Of a stretch of DNA of 5,582 nucleotides, positions 1-5,582 are shown one piece after another. The notes beneath the pieces are model-generated. The model ran no database searches, was not told the origin of the DNA, and saw nothing but the letters and a program-made list of their open reading frames with translations. Numbering within the stretch: the stretch's first letter is position 1; each line of letters opens with the position of its first letter. The position numbers and the translations under genes are program-made. This DNA is from JAHEME01 sp034435035 (GTDB taxonomy: Bacteria > Chloroflexota > Anaerolineae > Aggregatilineales > UBA3940): the NCBI GenBank assembly GCA_034435035.1, contig DAOTXW010000073.1, forward strand, positions 1-5,582, given 5' to 3'.

Positions 1-29
1 CCGGCGGCCACCCCGCAGCCGTAGGGTTT

Positions 30-57
30 CGCGGCGCCTGGGACGCCGCGGCCTTTT
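30..57 (+). terminator. Probable rho-independent terminator of an upstream gene
   Basis: A perfect 7-bp GC stem (30-36 with 44-50) encloses a 7-nt loop and is followed by GCC and then a run of four T at 54-57. An in-frame TAG at 22-24, read from the first base of the window, would end a rightward gene just before the stem, so this may be the 3' end of a gene lying almost wholly outside the window. A second small hairpin (50-54 with 59-63) could form instead of the base of the first. The T-run is short and interrupted, so termination strength is uncertain. Confidence 0.45.
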
Positions 58-161
58 CAGGCCTTGCAGTCTATGCCCACCGTCAGGCAGGCCGTCTGCC
101 CTGCCGATGGGGGATGTGCTGCCGCCCGATGACTGCCGGTGGCGCGGAAACGATCCGGTTA

Positions 162-213
162 CTGACAGCCGGTCAGCGGCTCCTGCTGACCCGCTGCGCC
201 CATTGGCGCTGAC
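162..213 (+). promoter_or_regulatory. Repeat-rich hppA leader with competing hairpins
   Basis: CTGAC occurs three times in direct orientation at 162-166, 186-190 and 209-213, spaced 24 and 23 nt. One inverse copy, GGTCAGC, lies at 171-177. The inverse copy can pair with 185-191 (perfect 7 bp, 7-nt loop), with 207-213 (7 bp using 172-178), or with 162-166 (5 bp), and these pairings exclude one another. A further 5-bp hairpin lies at 196-200/205-209. This is compatible with an operator array or a leader RNA that switches between structures. It matches no riboswitch class I recognise. No convincing -35/-10 pair was found between 60 and 230, so the transcription start is unknown. Chance pairing in GC-rich DNA remains possible. 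Confidence 0.35.
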
Positions 214-232
214 TGCTTACACCACATCGAGT

Positions 233-238
233 GAGGAG
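233..238 (+). promoter_or_regulatory. Shine-Dalgarno site deciding the hppA start
   Basis: GAGGAG ends 10 nt before the ATG at 249. A GTG at 231 is in frame six codons earlier, but it would overlap this site and has no ribosome-binding site of its own. An ATG at 258 would be 19 nt away, which is too far. The ATG at 249 is therefore preferred. Confidence 0.75.
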
Positions 239-248
239 AAACGACTGC

Positions 249-2690
<2,442 letters not shown>

Positions 2691-2711
2691 GCTGCGCCGG
2701 CCTGAAGCACC

Positions 2712-2748
2712 GGGGGCGGTCGCGCCGATCAGCGGGACCGCCCCTTTC
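2712..2748 (+). terminator. Rho-independent terminator of hppA
   Basis: A perfect 9-bp stem, GGGGCGGTC (2713-2721) with GACCGCCCC (2736-2744), has a 14-nt loop and is followed directly by TTTCT. It starts 22 nt after the hppA stop. On the minus strand the same stem is not followed by a T-run, so it should terminate mainly the plus-strand transcript. The converging operon that ends at 2769 shows no clear intrinsic terminator of its own in this gap, unless this stem also serves it weakly. Confidence 0.8.
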
Positions 2749-2768
2749 TATCCCCGGCGCCCGCGCCT

Positions 2769-4181
2769 TCAGCACCCGCTGTTGGGGTAGCGGCCCTCCA
2801 ACAGCCGGGCCAGTGTCAGCCCGCTGCCCACCGGCATCCAGTCCCAGTCCGGCGCATCGTAGGGGAAGCGCTCCACCCACCACATGTATTCCAGCATGTA
2901 CTTGAGCGGCTCGCAGCGGCTCTCGCCGCCGCGCGGGCGCATCGGGTGGCGGTTGCGCGCATCGCGGAAGTCCAGCACGTGCGCCATCTCGTGCGGCCAG
3001 CGGGCGTTGAGCGTGCCAGAGTAGCCGATGATGACATCCGCGACCTCCCCGGCGCCGATCCGGATCTCGCGGGCGTCGCGCGGCACCTGCGCCCCGTAGT
3101 CCAGCCGCGGCGTGACGCGCACCACCAGCGGGCCATCCCCCCCGTAGGTGGCCGCCAGGATGATGGCCGCCTCCATATCGCTGTACAGATGCCCGGAGCG
3201 GTACGGCGTCAGCAGCGCATCGATCACCCCCTGCACGGTGACCTCCTCGCTCATGAAGTAGCCGCTGTCCGCCCGCTCGCTGGTCAGGAAGTCGATGACG
3301 CTGGCTTCATCCACCACCACCTGCCCGGCAGCGACGGCCTGCAGGAAGCGCTCGCGGCGCACATCGATCGTCCCGGAGTCAGGTAACGTCAGATACGGCG
3401 GCGCTGCCGCCGAGGGCAGCCAGTTCGCCACCGCCGCCGCCGTCGAGTCGTCCCACGGGATGAGCGTCAGATCGCCCTGATCGTAGTCGCGAGCCGCCTG
3501 CTGGTAGGCGGCCAGATGGCGGCTGACATGCGCCGCGCCGCCCGTGCGGAAGCCCTCGGCCAGCGCGATCAGGGGGTCGGGCAGGATGCGCCGCCAGCGC
3601 CGGTAGTACGACCAGCCGTAATGGTAGAACTGCTCGCCGCCGGGGCCGGTGGTGGTCCACTCGCCCGGTGGATCGATGACGGCCAGCCGGTAGCCGGTGG
3701 CGATCTCGATCACCTCGCCCGTCGCGTCGTCCAGCCGGCCCACCATGACCGGCTCGCCCGTCTGCTGATCGTAGACCAGGTAGCCCACCGCCGCGCCGGC
3801 GGCTTCCTCGATGCCCGCCAGCAGCGCCCCGCCGATCGGCACCACCTCGCCGGCCCGCCAGGCTGTGATGGCGCGCGCATCGCCGGCGCGGTAGGCGGAA
3901 TCGTCGCCCGCGCTGAAGGCATCCCAGCGCCGGGCCAGCGCCGGATCGAACAGCGGCACCTCCTGGCGGGTGAGCGGGGCGATGGTCGCGCGGATGGCCG
4001 GGTAGTCCGGCGTCGGGGACGGCGGCGGGGCGGCGGTGGAGGTCGGGGCCGGCGTCAGCGTCGGCGCGGGATCGGCAGCGGCGGCAGGCCGGCAGGCTGC
4101 GCCGGCCAGGGCGCCGATCAGCAGGGCCAGCAGACCCGGTAGAAACCGGCCCCGCGGAGGATGGGCAGCGGGCGCGCTCAT
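2769..4181 (-). CDS. Exported protein with HEMAH motif, putative zinc metallopeptidase
   Basis: This 470-residue protein is not assigned to a named family. Its N-terminus is basic and then hydrophobic (about 11-29). Cys30 lies in ALAGAAC, which fits only the loose lipobox pattern because Gly at -3 is unusual; cleavage by ordinary signal peptidase after the following Ala run is an alternative. A Thr/Pro/Ala-rich linker (about 37-58) tethers a globular region. His397-Glu-Met-Ala-His401 forms a classic HExxH zinc-binding and catalytic motif, preceded by Trp-Pro and followed by hydrophobic residues. A third ligand could be Asp407, giving HExxHxxxxxD spacing as in metzincin-like enzymes but without their usual Gly, or one of Glu420, 424, 431 or 437, as in gluzincins. 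Cys423 and the C-terminal Cys470 are the only other cysteines and might form a disulfide. The tail is Trp-rich (434-457). It is last in a likely three-gene exported-protein operon, 37 nt after the preceding stop, and has no clear ribosome-binding site. The ORF and its export are well supported; peptidase activity is inference from one motif. Confidence 0.85.
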   Translation of the reverse strand: MSAPAAHPPRGRFLPGLLALLIGALAGAACRPAAAADPAPTLTPAPTSTAAPPPSPTPDYPAIRATIAPLTRQEVPLFDPALARRWDAFSAGDDSAYRAGDARAITAWRAGEVVPIGGALLAGIEEAAGAAVGYLVYDQQTGEPVMVGRLDDATGEVIEIATGYRLAVIDPPGEWTTTGPGGEQFYHYGWSYYRRWRRILPDPLIALAEGFRTGGAAHVSRHLAAYQQAARDYDQGDLTLIPWDDSTAAAVANWLPSAAAPPYLTLPDSGTIDVRRERFLQAVAAGQVVVDEASVIDFLTSERADSGYFMSEEVTVQGVIDALLTPYRSGHLYSDMEAAIILAATYGGDGPLVVRVTPRLDYGAQVPRDAREIRIGAGEVADVIIGYSGTLNARWPHEMAHVLDFRDARNRHPMRPRGGESRCEPLKYMLEYMWWVERFPYDAPDWDWMPVGSGLTLARLLEGRYPNSGC

Positions 4182-4195
4182 GCCCGGAGTCTATC

Positions 4196-4215
4196 CGATC
4201 CGCCGGCGCGGATCG
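4196..4215 (-). other. Intercistronic 8-bp hairpin
   Basis: CGATCCGC and GCGGATCG form a perfect 8-bp stem with a 4-nt loop in the 37-nt gap between the stop of the Ig-like lipoprotein gene (4219) and the start of the HEMAH gene (4181). No T-run follows on the minus strand, so it does not look like a rho-independent terminator. It ends 14 nt before the start codon of a gene lacking a clear Shine-Dalgarno site, so it could affect translation, RNA stability or processing. Chance is possible in such GC-rich sequence. Confidence 0.4.
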
Positions 4216-4218
4216 ACC

Positions 4219-4872
4219 CTACGGCAGCTTCGGGTTAGGCGGCAGGGAGGTGTCACCGGGCGGCGCATACCAGTCGCAGATGTCCGCGCCCGTGATCGTC
4301 TGGCCCGGGCTGAGCTGCAGGATCACCGGGCTGTGATCGGCGCACTGCCCCTGCGCGTTGTCGCACGACAGGTAGACCGTGTAGCCCCCGCCGAGGTCCG
4401 CCGCCGGGTCGCCGAAGTTGGTGTAGGCAAACACGATGTACTCGGCGGGCGGTAGCCCGGAGAAAATGTACTCGTCCATGCCCTCGTCCTGCTCCTGCGA
4501 GAACAGCTCAAAGGTGCTGACGTTCTGCGCGTAGACCGTCAGCGGCGGGATGCCCTCGCTGGGGTAGCACACCCGACCGGTGATCGATCCCGTACCCGGA
4601 TCGGGGGTGGCTGTGAGATTCAGGCCCGCCGCCGCGTAGACGGTCGCCACCAGCGAGGTCGCGGTGGCATCCAGGTCGGCCTGGCTGCCCCCCGGCTCGA
4701 CCGGGATCGGCAGGGCGGTCCCTTCGACCGGGGGCGCGGCGGTGATCTCCTGCACCGCCAGCGTGGTCGCCACGCCGGCGATGTCAGGCAGCGAGCCGCA
4801 GGTGCAGGCCAGGGCCGCCAGCAGCAGCGAGGCGGCGGCGAGCAGCCGGTTGGGGCGCAGGCGGGATGGCAT
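4219..4872 (-). CDS. Lipoprotein with carboxypeptidase-regulatory/Ig-like domain
   Basis: This 217-residue predicted lipoprotein has Arg residues at 4, 6 and 9, a Leu/Ala-rich core (10-22) and Cys23 in LALAC, with a second Cys at 25. The lipobox is acceptable but not the strict LxxC form. Residues 26-90 are Ala/Thr-rich and probably a flexible or helical spacer. Residues 95-200 resemble the carboxypeptidase-regulatory or prealbumin-like beta-sandwich: it opens with GSITGRVCYPSEG, includes TVYAQN (112-117), and has FSGLPPAEYIVFAY (137-150), the usual edge strand with a Pro turn. Four domain cysteines (102, 170, 177, 199) could make two disulfides, fitting an extracytoplasmic location. The tail GADICDWYAPP is distinctive; I associate similar tails with Chloroflexota secreted proteins, from memory only. 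No catalytic motif is visible, so a binding or structural role is likely. It is the middle gene of the operon, 24 nt after the preceding stop, with a strong ribosome-binding site. The ligand is unknown. Confidence 0.9.
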   Translation of the reverse strand: MPSRLRPNRLLAAASLLLAALACTCGSLPDIAGVATTLAVQEITAAPPVEGTALPIPVEPGGSQADLDATATSLVATVYAAAGLNLTATPDPGTGSITGRVCYPSEGIPPLTVYAQNVSTFELFSQEQDEGMDEYIFSGLPPAEYIVFAYTNFGDPAADLGGGYTVYLSCDNAQGQCADHSPVILQLSPGQTITGADICDWYAPPGDTSLPPNPKLP

Positions 4873-4879
4873 GAGGCGG

Positions 4880-4885
4880 CCTCCT
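4880..4885 (-). promoter_or_regulatory. Consensus Shine-Dalgarno site of the Ig-like lipoprotein gene
   Basis: Read on the minus strand, AGGAGG lies 7 nt before the ATG at 4872. It sits in the 24-nt gap just after the stop of the preceding gene, which supports both this start codon and co-transcription with independent translation initiation. Confidence 0.85.
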
Positions 4886-4896
4886 GGGGGTGCGGG

Positions 4897-5532
4897 CTAC
4901 TGGACGGTGAGGGTGTAGGCCCCGCCGCCCCAAGTATCCACGCGGATGATGTACTCGCCAGCCGCGGGCAGCGTGACCGTCAGCAGCGCCCCGTAGGCCC
5001 CGCCCGAGTCATCATCCTCCGCGATCTTGCTGCCGGCAGGATCAAAGACCTTCACCCGCGGATCGGAGATGCCGTCCCCGGCCACCCGGATGGTAAGGGT
5101 CTGCCCGGCGCTGCCCTGCAGGGTGTAGTTGTGCGCTTCCGTGGCGGTGGCGAAGTTCCCGGTGACGGTCTGGCCGGGCGCGATCGGCCCGCCGCCGGTG
5201 GTCTGGTTGACATCCCCGTAGGCTGCGCCCGGCGACTCGCCGCCCGGGGCCGGCGTGCTGCCCTGCGGCGGAGTCAGCGCCAGCGGGTCCAGCGGCCCGC
5301 TGGTGGCCGCCAGCGTCATGATCGCCTGCACCGTGGGGGCGCTCTGCGTGACCTGCGCCGCATAGTCGGTCATCTGGGCCTGGAGTGTCGGCAGCCGCTC
5401 CTCCACCAGTGCGGTCGCATCGGCGTCCGCGCCCGCGCCGGGCTGCCCGCCGCACGAGACAGCCGCCAGCGCCGCCAGCAGCCCGGCAGTCAGGATCAGC
5501 CCGGATCGAACCGCGCGATGAGAACCGGCCAT
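4897..5532 (-). CDS. Lipoprotein with C-terminal PPC-like domain
   Basis: This 211-residue predicted lipoprotein has a basic start (His5, Arg6, Arg9), a hydrophobic core (11-24) and Cys27 in AAVSC followed by GG. Residues 37-75 are Ala/Gln-rich and probably helical, perhaps a coiled coil. A Gly/Pro linker follows (78-118). Residues about 116-211 match the bacterial pre-peptidase C-terminal (PPC) beta-sandwich: PGQTVTGNF at the entry, HNYTL (134-138), GQTLTIRV (143-150), DPRVKVFDP (157-165), an acidic EDDDSGG turn (172-178) that could bind calcium, then GEYIIRVDT (192-200) and YTLTV (206-210) as the last strands. PPC domains usually sit at the end of secreted peptidases and similar enzymes. 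Here the domain is free-standing on a lipid anchor, with no catalytic residues visible. This is the first gene of the likely operon whose last gene encodes the HEMAH protein. GAGGG 6 nt upstream supports the start. Domain call is strong; the role (surface binding, or help to an exported enzyme) is inferred. Confidence 0.92.
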   Translation of the reverse strand: MAGSHRAVRSGLILTAGLLAALAAVSCGGQPGAGADADATALVEERLPTLQAQMTDYAAQVTQSAPTVQAIMTLAATSGPLDPLALTPPQGSTPAPGGESPGAAYGDVNQTTGGGPIAPGQTVTGNFATATEAHNYTLQGSAGQTLTIRVAGDGISDPRVKVFDPAGSKIAEDDDSGGAYGALLTVTLPAAGEYIIRVDTWGGGAYTLTVQ

Positions 5533-5538
5533 AGGTCA

Positions 5539-5543
5539 CCCTC
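5539..5543 (-). promoter_or_regulatory. Ribosome-binding site of the PPC lipoprotein gene
   Basis: On the minus strand GAGGG ends 6 nt before the ATG at 5532. It is a good but not perfect match to the Shine-Dalgarno consensus and supports this start over the longer overlapping frame beginning near 5548. Confidence 0.65.
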
Positions 5544-5569
5544 AGCATGATCAGGCGTCAGTGCCCTGC

Positions 5570-5575
5570 ATTGTA
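5570..5575 (-). promoter_or_regulatory. Possible -10 box of the lipoprotein operon
   Basis: TACAAT on the minus strand differs from TATAAT at one base and lies about 38 nt before the start codon of the first operon gene, in the only locally A/T-richer stretch here. Any -35 element would lie beyond the end of the window, so the call cannot be completed. Confidence 0.25.
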
Positions 5576-5582
5576 CAGGCAT

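Noticed and set aside
3..212. Open plus-strand frame from the window edge to TGA at 210-212, possible 3' end of an upstream gene
   Set aside because: It would run through the terminator-like hairpin at 30-57 and gives a Cys/Arg/Trp-rich tail with no recognisable domain. The competing frame ending at TAG 22-24 just before the hairpin fits better, but only seven codons are visible, so neither is annotated as a gene.
203..230. TTGGCG at 203-208 as a -35 box for hppA
   Set aside because: At a 16-18 nt spacing the candidate -10 (around CATCGA) is poor, and it would leave a leader too short to contain the ribosome-binding site comfortably.
231..233. GTG as an upstream start for hppA
   Set aside because: It overlaps the GAGGAG site that best serves the ATG at 249 and has no ribosome-binding site of its own.
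2691..2768. Independent intrinsic terminator for the minus-strand operon
   Set aside because: The only strong stem (2713-2744) has its T-run on the plus strand. A short GGCGC/GCGCC pair at about 2756-2767 is too small and lacks T residues.
3516..4142. Plus-strand open frame opposite the HEMAH gene
   Set aside because: Arg/Gly/Ala-rich translation typical of GC-rich antisense frames. The minus frame has a signal peptide, a Thr/Pro linker and a coherent motif. The 2946-3386 plus frame is rejected for the same reason.
5042..5548. Minus-strand frame overlapping the PPC lipoprotein gene
   Set aside because: It is Arg/Gly-rich and lacks a domain pattern, while the overlapping frame has a lipobox and clear PPC strands.

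Overview
The window is GC-rich, with G or C dominating third codon positions and long shadow ORFs on opposite strands, and it has ordinary bacterial signals. It holds four genes in two convergent blocks. Lineage is inference. The three predicted exported proteins on the minus strand, with low-complexity linkers (a Thr/Pro-rich one in the largest) and small beta-sandwich domains, together with a long K+-independent-type proton pyrophosphatase, look most like an uncultured Chloroflexota (Anaerolineae-like) genome. An actinobacterium-like source cannot be excluded from sequence alone.

Left block, plus strand. Positions 1-248 carry no convincing gene. They hold a terminator-like hairpin (30-57) that probably closes a gene lying mostly outside the window, then a leader with three CTGAC repeats and competing inverted repeats (162-213), then a good Shine-Dalgarno site. 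Next is hppA (249-2690), a membrane-bound proton-pumping pyrophosphatase. It couples hydrolysis of cytoplasmic pyrophosphate to ion export, which conserves energy from biosynthetic PPi. It has the Lys/Thr signature of the K+-independent class, an apparent extra transmembrane hairpin in mid-protein, and an EYY to ALA change in a usually conserved TEYYTS-like segment. A strong rho-independent terminator follows (2712-2748).

Right block, minus strand, transcribed from 5532 down to 2769. Three closely spaced genes (gaps of 24 and 37 nt) form a likely operon. Gene 1 encodes a lipoprotein with a C-terminal PPC-like beta-sandwich. Gene 2 encodes a lipoprotein with a carboxypeptidase-regulatory/Ig-like domain and four domain cysteines. 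Gene 3 encodes a 470-residue exported protein with a Thr/Pro linker and an HEMAH motif near its C-terminus, a candidate zinc metallopeptidase. All three should act outside the cytoplasmic membrane. A joint role in surface protein processing or envelope function is a reasonable guess but unproven.

The pyrophosphatase and the exported-protein operon share only the 78-nt convergent gap and have no evident functional link. No RNA gene, CRISPR array, insertion sequence or recognisable riboswitch class was seen. The least explained items are the HEMAH protein with its lipoprotein partners, the extra hairpin in HppA, and the repeat-rich hppA leader.
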